The notes: generated by a model from the letters alone, not told the origin. A DNA stretch of 64,000 bases from Anagrus nilaparvatae (GCA_022575985.1 JAKSXM010000007.1:70183001-70247000), one strand, 5' to 3'. Positions 22,656 to 33,856 are shown, counted from the stretch's first letter. Translations and numbers: made by a program.

Positions 22656-25090
22656 TCCCCGGCACAAGATTCTAAAAATTTATTTGAATGATTTTTGAGT
22701 CATTGGGGGGGGAGTTGAAAAAAAAAATAACCTAACCAATCGATAAATTACCATTTTTTAAGATAAAAACATTGATTGCAATTTTTCATAAAAATGCACC
22801 CCTTCCGAGTTATAGCGCAATGAAAAGTGTGATTTTTGCCAAAAAAATTTTTTTTTTTTTCAGTTTTTTTAATTTTATTTGAAATCTGGTAGAATTACAA
22901 AAAAAATTATATATTACTAATTTGAAGTATTTTCGTTGACAAAGACAGCGGTTTTTTTTTTTTGCGTACGATTAATATTAAAGGAGATATGACAAGGCAA
23001 AAATGGTTGCTTAACGAAAAATGAAGAAACCGTATCGTTCTGGCGTAAATATCTGGAAAAATATTACTTTCACAAAAAAAATTATTCCTACCATTTTTCA
23101 AGATGATAAAATTGGGAAAATTTTGAGACCACCTAGAACCGTTTAAAATAACCAGAAAAAAAGTTATGGGCAAAATAATTTTTTTTCCAAAATTTTTCAT
23201 GCCAATTTTTTAGCGCCATCTGGGCTGAGTTGCTTCGAAAAAAAAATCCTTTCGTGAAAAGTCAGAACACTTGTTCCTACATATGTCCAGCAAATTTCAG
23301 CCCTATCGGGTAATTATTGTTTATGTTTTGGTCTGATAAAGGTGGGTAAAATCGTGTATTTTTTAAAACATTCTCAGTTTTTGGCCAGCAGCGTGAACAT
23401 TATTTATTTTAAACAGCCAAATTTTTTAGCATGTATTTCAAGTTGTTTGTACTTCAAGATTTGGTTATAATTTGTCGTCTGCAAGCAGAATTGGCCGTTC
23501 GAAATTGCCTATTTTATGTTTATAACGAAAAATGCTCTTTTTTGTCGGGCGAAATTAAAGAAAAATGGCTGATCCAATTGAAATGTTGCATAGGACATGA
23601 AATTTTGGCATCAACCTCAGCTTTAAAATGGTTCATTGTACATCTTGTTATCATTAGCCAAAAAAAAGTTATGGCCAAAATTCCTTTTTTTTTTGCAATT
23701 ACAAAAAATTTTTATAGTTAATCCATTAGGTCCCTCTGTTTCCAAGTCTTATCATAAATTTTCATACAGTACCGTATGTTTAGATGATAACTCAATATAA
23801 TGCTGCTGTAAAGTTTCAAATTCCGACTTTTTTCAGCTGTAAATTTGCTGTAAAACCTAAAGTAAGTAATGAAAAAGGAAAAAAAATCAAAGATTTGTGT
23901 TTTTTTCGTGTAAATATTTAATTTTATGGAAAATTTTTACACGACAAATCTTTATAGGCAGGGGATTTTTCAAGCACGTTACGGGGGGGGGGGGGGGTTA
24001 ACTTCGAATTAATTCAATTTATAGACTTAGAATGATTTGAGTTCAGATTTATAACTGAAAATTTTTTTCATGTAGGGACTTTGAATAATTTTGATTTAGG
24101 AACTTAAAATTATTTTTAATTCCAAACTTAGAATAATTTCGATAAAGGGGTAAAAAAGAATAAGGATTTTAATAGCTGAAAGCTCAAAAAATTGATCCAA
24201 ATACAAAAAAAAAGAAGGTCATATTTTTTGTATTTTTTCTTATTCTGGGGGTAGTTTTAATTCATCTATTATTAAACCTTATATCTCAGTATCGGGGCCT
24301 AATCAATTTTTTTTTAATTTTAGGGTACTTTTCACGCCCAGGGTTGCAAATATTGTTACTTTTTAGGCTGTAAATCGAAAAGGTGCAAAAAAAAATTTAA
24401 TAACGTTTTTTTCATTTTTTTAAATTTAGGGGTAGTTTTAACCCCCCCCCCCCCCTGGGGAGGGGTGTAATTCCATAAAAGTAAATATACGATAAAATAT
24501 TTTCAAAAAATTGATCAAAATACAAAAAAAATAAGGAGGTCATATTTTTTATATTTTTTCTTCTTCTGAGGGTAGTTTTAACCCCCCTATTATTAAACCT
24601 TATATCTCAATTTCAGGCCATAATAAAAAAAAAATAAATCTTCATTAATTTTTCAAAAAAAATGGCATTCATTTGGTAATTTTAGCAAAAATTCCAAAAT
24701 ATTTAAAAACAACCCCTAAAAAAGGGTAGGTTTTACTGTTTACAGAAATTTCTGACATTAAAATCGTAATCAGCGACCCAAAAAACCCCCTGGTACCTAT
24801 TTTCACCAATATTCATTTAATATTGCCCGAGATATTAAATATTTATTTATTTTTGTCCAAAAATAACAGTTTGGCCAATTTTTGCCACATTTGGGACCAA
24901 GAGCAACCAACCAAACTTGCTTACTTCTGAACAAGACACCTTTCTTGACAAATTGCAAAAAGTTTCAAGTTGATCTGACTTGCCAGTAATTGCTTCATTT
25001 TACCAAAAAATTTACCTCCTTTCTTGGATTAACATATGAAATCACTTTTTTAATTACAATTACACCCTTGTCATTTACCTTTTTGCTAAA
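22656..25090. other. Unassigned block between inverted LTR C copies
   Basis: Not similar to the rest of the window. It has homopolymer G (23984-23998) and C (24441-24455) runs, and reiterated phrases such as AAAAAAGTTATGG(G/C)CAAAA and AATAAGGAGGTCATATTTTTT/AAGAAGGTCATATTTTTTGT that point to diverged internal repeats. ORFs at 22907-23200 (minus) and 23431-23721 (plus) match no family I know and are not supported by codon conservation. Confidence 0.35.
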
Positions 25091-25101
25091 ATGACACCGT
25101 T

Positions 25102-25257
25102 ATGTCGGATTCTAATATAAGCCGACGCATTACACGATCCCAATCACAGTCACAAGCCTCAAACCAACCTTCAGGATCTAGATTGAACCGTAGTATACAA
25201 TCGACAAAAGAATACTTTAAGGGATTTTTACCTTTAAAAACTACACCAAAAGATAGT
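25102..25257 (+). pseudogene. ITRS-family gene, copy c
   Basis: MSDSNISRRITRSQSQ, then QPSGSRLNRSIQSTKEYFKG and FLPLKTTPKDS. The best-preserved N-terminus of the family. The frame then runs into an (ACTATATTTT)n repeat and LTR C, so the downstream coding region is lost. Confidence 0.5.
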
Positions 25258-25312
25258 TTTACTATATTTTACTATATTTTACTATATTTTACTATATATT
25301 TTACTATATTTT
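25258..25312. repeat. (ACTATATTTT)n tandem repeat
   Basis: About five copies of a 10-base unit at the junction of ITRS copy c and LTR C copy 2. Confidence 0.85.
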
Positions 25313-25317
25313 ACTTT

Positions 25318-25821
25318 ATATTTAGGTAACGATGTCATAATTATATTTTAGTATTTTATAACATTTAGGAATTTGTAAATAAATAATATTTATAATTATG
25401 CAATTTTGATGTTTAAGCAAACAAATAATATTTACTATTATGTAATTTTAGTATTTAAGCAAAACTGATTATTAAGAAATATAAACAAATTATGCGATTC
25501 AAGCAATAAAATTAAGAAATATTAAATAATATTGTTATGAATTGCTTGAATAACTTATAACTATAAACAATATCAATATTATATAAGTAAAATTAAAAAC
25601 TGTAGTCAGTCTTAAGTTAATTTTGAACTAGCAAGTGTTAATAAAGTTTCAGTGAGTTTTAAATAAAAGCGTTCATTCAATTATCCGTTTATCAGATCAT
25701 CTATATACGTAAAGGTAAGCTACCTAAGCATTATATTTCATTAACAATATGGGTGCATTTCATTAGTCAACTTAATAATAATCTTGAATAAATACTAAAT
25801 GATAGCCATTAGACTATAACA
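25318..25821 (+). mobile_element. LTR family C, copy 2 (5' LTR), truncated start
   Basis: Reverse complement of 22112-22618 with divergence. It ends CCATTAGACTATAACA, followed by AG and a primer site, so it reads as a + oriented 5' LTR lacking its first bases. Confidence 0.8.
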
Positions 25822-25823
25822 AG

Positions 25824-25873
25824 TGGTTCCGGTACCGGGAATCGAACCCGGATCGACTGGGTGAAAGCGATCC
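25824..25873 (+). other. Extended primer site complementary to 50 nt of tRNA-Glu(TTC)
   Basis: Starts TGGTTCCGGTACCGGGAATC and runs on to GTGAAAGCGATCC. The reverse complement contains the anticodon loop CTTTCAC and T arm GGGTTCGATTCCC, ending GGAACCA. Homology stops near tRNA position 26. Normal PBSs are about 18 nt. Confidence 0.8.
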
Positions 25874-26162
25874 GGGATAGCCCATAGAACAGCCTCCAAA
25901 ATCTCCCCTACATTTGTTATTAGTAACTTTTTTATAGTATTCTATAATTCTTAAAAAAAAAAAAGGGATTAAAATATTTACTTTATTTTAAGAAAAGGAT
26001 TGGAAATAAATAAACTTTTTTATATAATAAAATAATAATACGTATTCTTTTACCCCCAAATTTTTCCCCATGTTTAAAACTTAAAAAAAAAAAATACATA
26101 AAAGTATTATATATAATAATAAAATATAAACATATAAAATAAAATATAAACATTAAAAACAC

Positions 26163-26500
26163 ATAACATTATTCCTTTTTTTTGTGTCCTTTTTTTTACT
26201 TCTACCCCAAACAACGCCTCTTCAGTGGAGGAGAACTCCAATCATCCACTGGCCCTAGAAACCTAAACAGGCCCGGCTCCGGTTCATAGAACAATCTCCC
26301 CAAGAAAAGCCGTTTGGACAGCCAGTCCCGGGGATACTCCTCCTCACCAAAAAGTCGGTCTAGATGAAGCCGTCGCCTTGATAATTTCCTATGCTTCGCC
26401 CCATCCTCCCTCTTAACATTGGTTCCGATACAGTCTAGAGGTTATTATTCCTGGTTCTCACCCAGGCGGCCCGGGTTCGATTCCCGGTATCAGAACCAAT
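26163..26500. repeat. Duplicate of 15813-16150 (offset 10,350)
   Basis: Roughly 335 bases collinear without indels, covering the 3' flank and 3' exon of the accessory gene and the full tRNA-Glu copy. The two copies differ by scattered substitutions. Confidence 0.85.
26202..26409 (-). pseudogene. Accessory gene S6, 3' exon fragment
   Basis: Same as S5 with FGEEEYPRDWLSKRLFLGRL and FRFLGPVDDW, ending LKRRCLG, TAG at 26204-26202. The 5' exons are absent; the upstream junction is the tRNA-Glu copy. Confidence 0.7.
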
Positions 26501-26508
26501 GTTAAGAG
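26410..26508 (+). other. Complete tRNA-Glu(CTC) copy with CCA, second copy
   Basis: 26424-26495 is the tRNA and 26496-26498 the CCA. The flanking 14-base inverted repeat (26410-26423 and 26495-26508) is identical to that at 16060-16158. Here the 5' acceptor strand is TCCGATA, closer to a normal tRNA-Glu. Confidence 0.85.
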
Positions 26509-27017
26509 TCTAGATAAATATATATAGATAGATATATAGATAAATATATATATATATATATATAAATAAATACTTATAAATAATGTTTATAGGGCTGGAA
26601 TCCAAATAAGCACAACTAACTATTGTTAAAACTAAACTTTATTAAAACGAATATAAGTACACGTCGATGACAACTTCTGATATTTGACTCCCCCTTGTTA
26701 CAATTTTATTGATCTTATATACTAAATAATCTTTTACAAATATTTAAAATATCCAAAATATAAATCTTATTATTTCTTAAACTATTTGTTTTATTACACA
26801 ATTTTCTGTTATAATTTCATAATTTATGTTATAGTTTCTTAATTTTATGTTATCATTTATTAATTTAGTGTTATAGTTTCTTATTTTAAAACATTTATTA
26901 TTTGATTTATTAGCTTAAATATTATTTATAAAATTAACTTAAAATATTTATAATTATTATCTTACGTCACTTATTATTTAATTATTAATTATTTATTTTG
27001 TTAGTTATTTCATAACA
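26500..27017 (-). mobile_element. LTR family B, copy 2
   Basis: 518 bases from TGTTAAGAGTCTAG (with a TA-rich expansion at about 26519-26562) to TTATTTCATAACA. Instead of a PPT, the right edge directly meets GCGGTCAATTTATACAAAAT, the divergent intergenic segment, so the accessory gene that should lie there is cut. Confidence 0.8.
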
Positions 27018-27198
27018 GCGGTCAATTTATACAAAATTAAGTAGGCTACCCCACGCATCAATTTTTTTTTTTGATGACATCTTTTTTTACTAAAGCATTT
27101 ATTATATACATATATTAAATATACATATTTATATATATATATAAATAATTTCATAATTTTCTTTTACTATTTAACTATTATTTTAAAATGAAATTGTT
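27018..27198. promoter_or_regulatory. Conserved divergent intergenic segment, second copy
   Basis: Matches the intergenic segment left of 9079 almost base for base, from GCGGTCAATTT to GAAATTGTT. The accessory-gene side is replaced by LTR B. Confidence 0.45.
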
Positions 27199-27287
27199 AT
27201 GTCGAAATCCAACTCACAAGGACCTATAACTAGATCAAAATCTCAAAAATTAGCCACAAATCAAAATTTAACAGAAAATACACAAAT
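27199..27287 (+). pseudogene. ITRS-family gene, copy d, truncated
   Basis: MSKSNSQGPITRSKSQ, then KLATNQNLTENTQ, nearly identical to copy a. It breaks off into antisense envelope sequence. Confidence 0.5.
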
Positions 27288-27289
27288 TA

Positions 27290-27430
27290 AAACAAAATTG
27301 CTAAGAGGATTGATTTAATTATGTAGAATATAGAAATTATGCCAAGGATTCCAGCTGATGTCATTCTGAAGTCCCAAAAATCTCTATTGATTGTTTCCCA
27401 GAAGTTGTTTAAGAATGTGTATATTACTAT
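27290..27430 (-). pseudogene. Envelope glycoprotein fragment, chuvirus-type, copy 3
   Basis: About 45 codons over the membrane-proximal segment: NNFWETINRDFWDF, then a TSAG motif and a hydrophobic helix (IISIFYIIKSILLAIL). Cut by LTR D on the right and ITRS copy d on the left. Confidence 0.65.
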
Positions 27431-27440
27431 ATTAATAACA

Positions 27441-27596
27441 TACACAATAATGACTAATTATAATAATGAACACCGCATGGTTGATTTATTCACAAGTATC
27501 AATTGTACATTGACTATACTCTTTGAGAGTCGTAGTCCCACTAGTCCCTCTATCGCCCAACTCCGTTCAACCAAACTCCTTCTCCTGACATCGTAA
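27441..27596 (-). mobile_element. LTR family D, 3' fragment
   Basis: 156 bases about 97% identical by eye to 29332-29487 of the complete LTR D. Represents a truncated 3' LTR of the Gypsy relic. Confidence 0.85.
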
Positions 27597-27741
27597 ATTT
27601 TGAATAATTACCGTTAGGCTAGTATTTTGATATTTTAATTTTTGTTTAATTTTAATAATATATTTATTGAAATATTAAATTCAGAATATTTTTTAATTTT
27701 AATTTAAAATAACGAATAATATTTCTTTTCTTGTACAATAA

Positions 27742-28500
27742 TTACCATATGAATAGCATTCTTCTTTCTTGAACTTTCTTCTTTCTTGGTTTAAGGTGTC
27801 GCTGTTCTCGTGGTATTTTATAATTTTTTGGAGCTGCCTTCTTTTCTTTAGTAATTTTTATGGGTTTTCTTGCTCTATCCATGTAAACGTCTTGCATTGG
27901 GTACGATATGCCTTTGAATGGCCATCCTTTTAGCATTTTTATCTTTTCTTTTACTTCTTGCATCACCCCAATCTTGTCTTCAAATGTTTCGCGAATTCAT
28001 TAATTAGTGTCTTGATTTCTGCGTCATTGGTTATATTTTCAATCTTGAAAATTGTTGATTCAAGTTCAAAAGATAGTTTTCCGTTGATAGATCTAAAATT
28101 GATCCAGTTATAAATCACGTCGAGCTCAGCTTGAAATTCGGTAAACGCATCTATTCCAATGATTAATTGATTTGTGAAATCGTTGACTACTAGAAATTGC
28201 CACGATAATTGCTTTCCATTAATTTCCAAGTCGACTAGCATCTGCTGCTTTTTTCTCCGTCTGGCTCCGCATATGCCTTTAATTATCACGTTATTTGCTG
28301 GTAGCTCTCTTATTACCTTTTTACTAGTAAGGAGCATTTTCTCGACAATTTTGTGGGACGTTTTGTGGGATCCATAGTTTCCCCTGTGGGTGTGGATAAT
28401 TTCTAGCCATTTGGAACAATTTTTTGTTGTGATTAGTGATTCGGGTTCCCCTTCATACTTGAATCCTGCTGGATCCAGTCCTGCAAAAAATCAATATATA
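27742..28500 (-). pseudogene. Ty3/Gypsy Pro region (retropepsin C-terminal part) and following ORF
   Basis: The frame from about 28500 to 27963 includes QFLVVNDFTNQLIIGIDAF, then TEFQAELDV, the flap-distal half of a gypsy retropepsin (I-I-G-x-D). The N-terminal catalytic DSG/DTG is not visible. The frame ends at 27963, and a lysine-rich 74-codon ORF (27966-27742) overlaps its stop by a few bases. RT, RNase H and integrase are absent. Confidence 0.65.
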
Positions 28501-28609
28501 AAAAATATGTACTTTTAAAAGAAGCCTTTTACCTCATTGTTTATATGCTTGATAGATAATCTTTTAATTAGCCCCTTACAGTCATTTTTACTTACTTCCC
28601 TTATTTTAT

Positions 28610-28957
28610 TTAAACCTTCACATTTCGTGCCATAAAAATTGCTTTACGTACAACAATATTATTGGCCACTTGTTGTTCTTGTCGACCACACCATGCTTGT
28701 TCCATGCACCCTTGGTCCTGGTACTTCATGTCATTCATTGATCGATGAGATGGAGGCCTTATGACTCTTCGGTTGTTACCCATGCTTTGGAACGATAGTA
28801 CGCTGTCATGGTCGTCATCGCCATCTTGTTCAATTTCAGACCACGCGCTGCCTCTTCTGCGCATCTGCTGATTGGAAGTTGCTCGTCTGCGTCTGCGTTC
28901 TGAATCGTCAATTCCGCCTTCACCGGAAGTAGGTCCCTCCGCCATGATTGCGACCAC
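28610..28957 (-). pseudogene. Gag N-terminal fragment of LTR D element
   Basis: 115 codons, Arg/Ser/Asp-rich (SERRRRRATSNQQMRRRGSA). Starts about 190 bases downstream of a tRNA-Arg primer site, the position of gag. No capsid or CCHC motif before the stop; the reading continues in another frame toward the protease. Probably internally deleted. Confidence 0.5.
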
Positions 28958-29145
28958 GTGCCAGGTTTGTAATAAAATTCCGTGTGAATTAATTACATGA
29001 AAATATTATAAATTTAATTATCGATGTGCGAATAATTTAGTAATATTTATTAAATTAATATTTAACTTTCTATCTTGATACGCTTATTAATTAGCGATAA
29101 CGCTCTTTCGATCTCCACTTATATTCCGCGTGTCCACTGCAGATT

Positions 29146-29163
29146 ATTCTGTCACGGTCGCCA
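29146..29163 (-). other. Primer-binding site complementary to tRNA-Arg
   Basis: In minus sense TGGCGACCGTGACAGAAT follows the LTR end by two bases. TGGCGACCGTGACA is the tRNA-Arg PBS known from several Drosophila Gypsy elements. Confidence 0.85.
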
Positions 29164-29165
29164 AA

Positions 29166-29525
29166 TGTCACCGGACAGAATGGCTGAACCACGACCACGG
29201 TTGCCACTTGGTTTATAATATATTTATAACTGTCTTTACCTCCAGGTAGCCAATCACTCTAAGCTCACTAACCAAGAAAACCGCTTAAGTGAGTAATTAA
29301 TGTAGAAGGTGAGTGGGATAAGGGATGATGTATAACACAATAATGACTAATTATAATAATGAACACCGCATGGTTGATTTATTCACAAGTATCAATTGTA
29401 CATCGACTATACACTTTGAGAGTCGTAGTCCCACTAGTCCTTCTATCGCCCAACTCCGTTCAACCAAACTCCTTCTCCTGACATCGAAGTGCTTCCCCTT
29501 CTCTGTCCTAATATGTACGGTGACA
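29166..29525 (-). mobile_element. LTR family D, complete 5' LTR (Ty3/Gypsy)
   Basis: 360 bases bounded by TGTCACCGGACAG and ATGTACGGTGACA (imperfect inverted ends). Precedes PBS, gag and pro in minus sense. Inserted downstream of accessory copy S7. Confidence 0.88.
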
Positions 29526-29583
29526 ATACATTATTATTTTTTTTTTCTAATTTATTTTTTTTTCTCTTTTTTTTTCTTTTGGC

Positions 29584-30009
29584 TTACTCCATCCGCCATC
29601 TTTTCCTAGGAGGCTCCTCGTCCTGGTCCTCTAACGGCAGACAAAACCGAAAGAGATTCGAAGCCTCCTCGTATAACAGCCGCCCCAGAAACAAACGTTT
29701 GGCCAACCAATCGTTTTTGCTGGGGTACCCTTCAAAGAGTCTGGCTAAATAGAGCGGCCTGCTCGAAAGCTTCCCGCTCTTCGCCTGGAGCCAAAACCAG
29801 GTCGGCCATCTCCTGGTGTATCCTGTGCCAGCTTAACTGGCACATAATCTGTTGACACTGTAACAAAAATAAAATTTTTTTTTTAACATATTGCACATTA
29901 ATATTAAAAGTACCTTAATACTTACAATTTCTCTCACTGGCCTTTCCATTCCAAAGAAGGGATGAGCAGGGTCATCCTCCTCTAGCCTACAATCTATCGC
30001 CAGGTGAAT
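29584..30009 (-). pseudogene. Accessory gene S7, exons B and C/D
   Basis: Exon B 30009-29936: IHLAIDCRLEEDDPAHPF, then FGMERPVREI, donor GTAAGT. Exon C/D 29857-29584 after acceptor TTACAG: CQQIMCQLSWHRIHQEMADL, VLAPGEEREAFEQA, then a frame break, RLFEGYP, DWLAKRLFLGRLLYEE and a C-terminus PPRKRWRME, stop TAA. Exon A is missing because copy S8 abuts at about 30055. Confidence 0.7.
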
Positions 30010-30058
30010 CTATAAATATAAAAATTAATTTAAAAAAATCAATTACAAACAAGCTTTC

Positions 30059-30235
30059 TGGGAGGCGTCTGCACCTGCGGTGATTGTTTGGTCACGAGCC
30101 GTATCCGGAAGACTGGTTAGGTAAACGTCTCTTTTTGGGACGCTTGTTCTACGAGACAGAGCCCAATCTATTCAAATTCTTAGCACCGATGGAGGACTGG
30201 AGTCCTCCAGTGTAGCGGAGACGGGTTAAGTGAAA
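30059..30235 (+). pseudogene. Accessory gene S8, 3' exon fragment
   Basis: GRRLHLR, stop, LFGHEPYPEDWLGKRLFLGR, LFYETEPNLFKFLAPMEDW and PPV, stop, RRRVK. Two in-frame stops. Its 3' flank (30236-30380) aligns with the flank of S11 and shows the uninterrupted site of the Helitron. Confidence 0.7.
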
Positions 30236-30640
30236 AGTAAGAAGGAGAGAAGAAAAAAAAATTATATTTTTATGTATTATATATTATAAGAAAATTGGAA
30301 ACTATGTGGGGGTAATAGAATATATTTTATTTTTTTATTTAACAAAAGAGTTATTTATTTTATCCTTTCCTTTGCTTTAAAAAAAAAGAACAGGAAAAAA
30401 AGAAATGCTCCAAAAAAAAAGAATAATAATGAAAAAGAAATAAATATTTATAAATTTAATGATAATGATAATACAAAAAAAAAAAAAATTTAGAGTTTAT
30501 TTAAAATATTGTTGTTAAGCAAAAAATAAAAAATATTTATTTATTTTTATTTAGAGTAAGTAAAAAAAATTTTATTAATATATATATTTATAAATATATT
30601 TTTATTTAAACTTTCATTATTATTTTTTTTGTTATTTCAG

Positions 30641-31079
30641 ATTCATGCAGCCATTGACTGTATTTATAGGGACCTCGATGAAGAACATCCCTTTGCAAGG
30701 ATGTCTGATGATTTACGGAGAACTGTAAGTAAAAAAAAAATTATATTATGATATACAATAAAAAAAATGATTATTAAAAAAAATTTTTTTTTTACAGTGT
30801 CAGCAAATAGTTTGCGAGGTAAGCTGGAGAAAGCTCCATCAAGAATCTGCTGATTTAGTGTCCGCCCCAGGATGGGAAAGTGAAGAAAAGTTTAAAAAAC
30901 TGTTCAGTCGTCGCTTACATCTAAATGGTCTATTTGGGGAAGAGTAATATTCCCAGGATTGACTGTGTAAGCAGCTATTTTTAGGAAGGCTTTTTTTCGA
31001 GCCTGAACCGCCTCTTTTCCGTTTTGTACTTTACTTGGAGGAGAAACCTCCTCCACTGAAAAGGAAAAGGTTGGAATAG
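30641..31079 (+). pseudogene. Accessory gene S9, exons B and C/D
   Basis: Exon B 30641-30724: IHAAIDCIYRDLDEEHPF, then ARMSDDLRRT, donor GTAAGT. Exon C/D 30798-31079 after TTTACAG: CQQIVCEVSWRKLHQESADL, VSAPGWESEEKFKKLF, SRRLHLNGLFGEE, then TAA, YSQD, TGA, LCKQLFLGRLFFEPEP and a C-terminus PPPLKRKRLE, stop TAG. Two in-frame stops inactivate it. Exon A not found upstream. A GGGTTTTGGGGTAATAGAAT tract follows, as in other copies. Confidence 0.75.
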
Positions 31080-31299
31080 AATTACGGAGAGAAGAAAAGA
31101 AAAAAAAAGGCTGTATAGTATTTTATTTATTATTTTTTTTTTACTTTTGTATTTAAAAAAAAATGTATTTTGTATAAAAAAAAATTTATGTATATAAAAC
31201 AAATAATGTAAAGGGTTTTGGGGTAATAGAATAATTAATATTAATTAATTAATATGTGTATTTTTATTTAAAAAGGTTAAATATATAATGGTTGTGAAA

Positions 31300-31378
31300 A
31301 AAATTTTTGATTTCTGGCAATTTTAAATTTTTTGATTCGATTCTTATTTTTTTAAAGATGACCGGTAATTAGCAACCA
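31300..31378 (-). other. PBS and leader after LTR C copy 3
   Basis: In minus sense ATAACA is followed by AAG and TGGTTGCTAATTACCGGTC, then a leader matching 9763-9860. Confidence 0.55.
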
Positions 31379-31381
31379 CTT

Positions 31382-33212
31382 TGTTATGATCTTATGGTCA
31401 TAATTTAGATTTTATTAATTACTATTGCATAAAACTAAAATATTATATAAGGATCTATTGTTAGCTTGTGAAACTGCATGATTGTATTAACGCTGAGTTT
31501 GCATTAATACGTTAGTACGTTGATCCCTATATATATTGAGATGGCTACACCCGGGGGGTGGCAGACATCTGGTTCTTTCACTTATATTATAAAAATATAG
31601 GATACCAGGATAGGTTTAAAAATAACAACTCAGTGATTTATATTAAGAAATATAAAGAAAACAATTTCAATTTATTAATTTTAAAAATATTTACATGAGT
31701 TTACTACGTTGTGTTATATAATTACTTAAAATTTTAATTATAATATTATAGACATAAAAAATAATATTTACTTGAAATTTTATATACAAATGTGGATTAA
31801 ATACAATTTACAAAGGTAATATGTCTATAGGAATGAATGTGAGTGTAAACGTATGAATAAAGGTGTAACATCCGTTTACCCGCGCTTTATATAAAAATTA
31901 ACGATAGCCTCTTAACAAGGAATCAGCCGTTTACCCGCGCTTTTATTATAAATGAAAAATAAAAATAATTGTCGCGCATACATTTCAGCGGTTTTAATCA
32001 AAGCTCACATATACGCGGCCATATTTAATTAAAGAAATAATAATTAAAAAATATTTACAATAATAAATTTAAATACGTGGTCCGGTGGTAGTTCGTCATC
32101 ACCTGGACATCCCGACTCTCATGTGGTATGGCATCTCACATAAGGAACTTAAATATTTAATAATTCTCCCTTAAACGTGGAATGTCGACTTCACGTAGGG
32201 GGATTTCACGAATAATAATAATAAAAAATAAAAAAGAAAAGTGAAATATACCTTACTTACACGGAGTCGAGAAATGTCCACCAGGACCTTTTGGACCTTC
32301 TACACAATACTGTGTATAATGCACGAATGCCTATTTTATGTATTTAGTTCACGCTATTTATACCCTTTTCGCCCTATAATTTACATAAGATAGAAAGAGC
32401 GCGATAGACATAATATTATAGTTGTCGGTAAAGACGAAATTATACGAAAAGTTTGGAGCTTGTGATTAACAAAACAAAATATTTTTAATAACTAAAAATT
32501 ATAAAATATAAATAAACAAACTCTAAATTAAATTATTATATACAAATTCAATTGATTATTATTAATTAATCATCAAATTAAATTAAAAAATGTTATTGAG
32601 TTAACTATTATGTAAGTGCCCCTAAGAGTATGTTACACGTTTTTGAATAAGTTAAGCTAGGGCTAGGTACATAAATGGGAATGGTTTATTATTTACAAAA
32701 ATTTACTTAAAATTAAATTAAATAATTACAGGAGTGGGTAGTGACCATCTCAATATACATATTAAATATAATGTTTAAATGATTTTATATGTATGTCGAT
32801 GGTTCGGACTGATAGTAAAAGAATAACATAAGTTGAACTTTGGTGAACACTTTATTTATTTAAAAGATCCGCACTTGATGATTCGAGTATACAGATTAAA
32901 ACCGAACTTAAAACTAGCTTATTATAATTTTTAATTTCTCTTAAATAGTATTAATATTGTTTAAGGTTATAAAACTATTTACTCATTTTAATAACAATCT
33001 TATAATTATTTCATAATTTTAATGCTGATTTTTATATTACTTTATTTATATTTCTCAATAATAACTTTTCTTAAATACTAAAATTATGTAATTGTAAACA
33101 TTCTTAATTTGCACATTCTTAATTATTATAAAATATTAAATATAATTATGACATACTTAAATAATCTAAGTAATTTAGTTTTATTTATTTAGTAAACGAT
33201 GATGTCATAACA
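31382..33212 (-). mobile_element. LTR family C, copy 3, split by a nested insertion
   Basis: Left end TGTTATGATCTTATGGTC and right end GATGATGTCATAACA match family C. The LTR body continues either side of the 1216-bp insertion at 31537-32752. PBS follows on the left in minus sense. Confidence 0.65.
31537..32752. mobile_element. 1216-bp TG..CA element (probable solo LTR) with ATAT target duplication
   Basis: Starts TGAGATGGCTACACCC and ends GTGACCATCTCA, an 8-base inverted terminal repeat, flanked by ATAT on both sides (31533-31536 and 32753-32756). No ORF. Internal repeats of CGTTTACCCGCGCTTT (near 31875 and 31927). Orientation cannot be told. Confidence 0.65.
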
Positions 33213-33324
33213 AGAGCAATATTATTACATATAAAAATGTATATATAAATATATATAATATACATATACATAAATAATTTAATCTTTTTTTTACTATTAA
33301 ACTATTATTTTATAATGAAATTGT

Positions 33325-33614
33325 TATGTCGAAATCCAATTTACAAGGACCAAAAAAAAGATCAAAGTCTCAGTAATTAGCTACAAATCAAACTGAAAAT
33401 CAAAATTTTACAGAAAACCCACAAGCTTCTGGTACTAGGCTAAATAAAAGTATTCAGCCAACAAAAGAGTTTGTTAAAGGACTTTTTCCCTCAAAAACTA
33501 CAAAATATAATTCCACAATAACTGAAAATTCTGAAAATACAAAAATTGACAAATCTCAAATATCTCTTCCTATAAATAACACATTTACAACAAATTTAAT
33601 TTTTCCGTCTTAAC
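33325..33614 (+). pseudogene. ITRS-family gene, copy e
   Basis: MSKSNLQGPKKRSKSQ, then a stop, then ENPQASGTRLNKSIQPTKEF and VKGLFPSKTT, continuing Ser/Thr/Asn-rich to about 33614. Preceded by LTR C copy 3 rather than an accessory gene. Confidence 0.55.
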
Positions 33615-33856
33615 CGGATTTTTAGATATCTGGATCGGGGTTAGTCTCACCTAGTCCGGATAATCGAGGTTCCAGTACTAAATTTCAAGAATAAAACTTA
33701 ACTAAAACGAACTTAATGTTAGAATATACATAACATATGTATATATAAACTTAATTTAATTTAATTTTTTTTTTAATACTATTAAACTATTATCTTTTTT
33801 GATTCGATTCTTATTTTTTTGACAAGCATAGGGTTTGGGGGGGGGGGGCCATTGTT

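Noticed and set aside
22112..25821. One element bounded by two inverted LTR C copies
   Set aside because: PBS and PPT evidence puts the two LTRs in opposite orientations, so they cannot be the two ends of a single LTR element.
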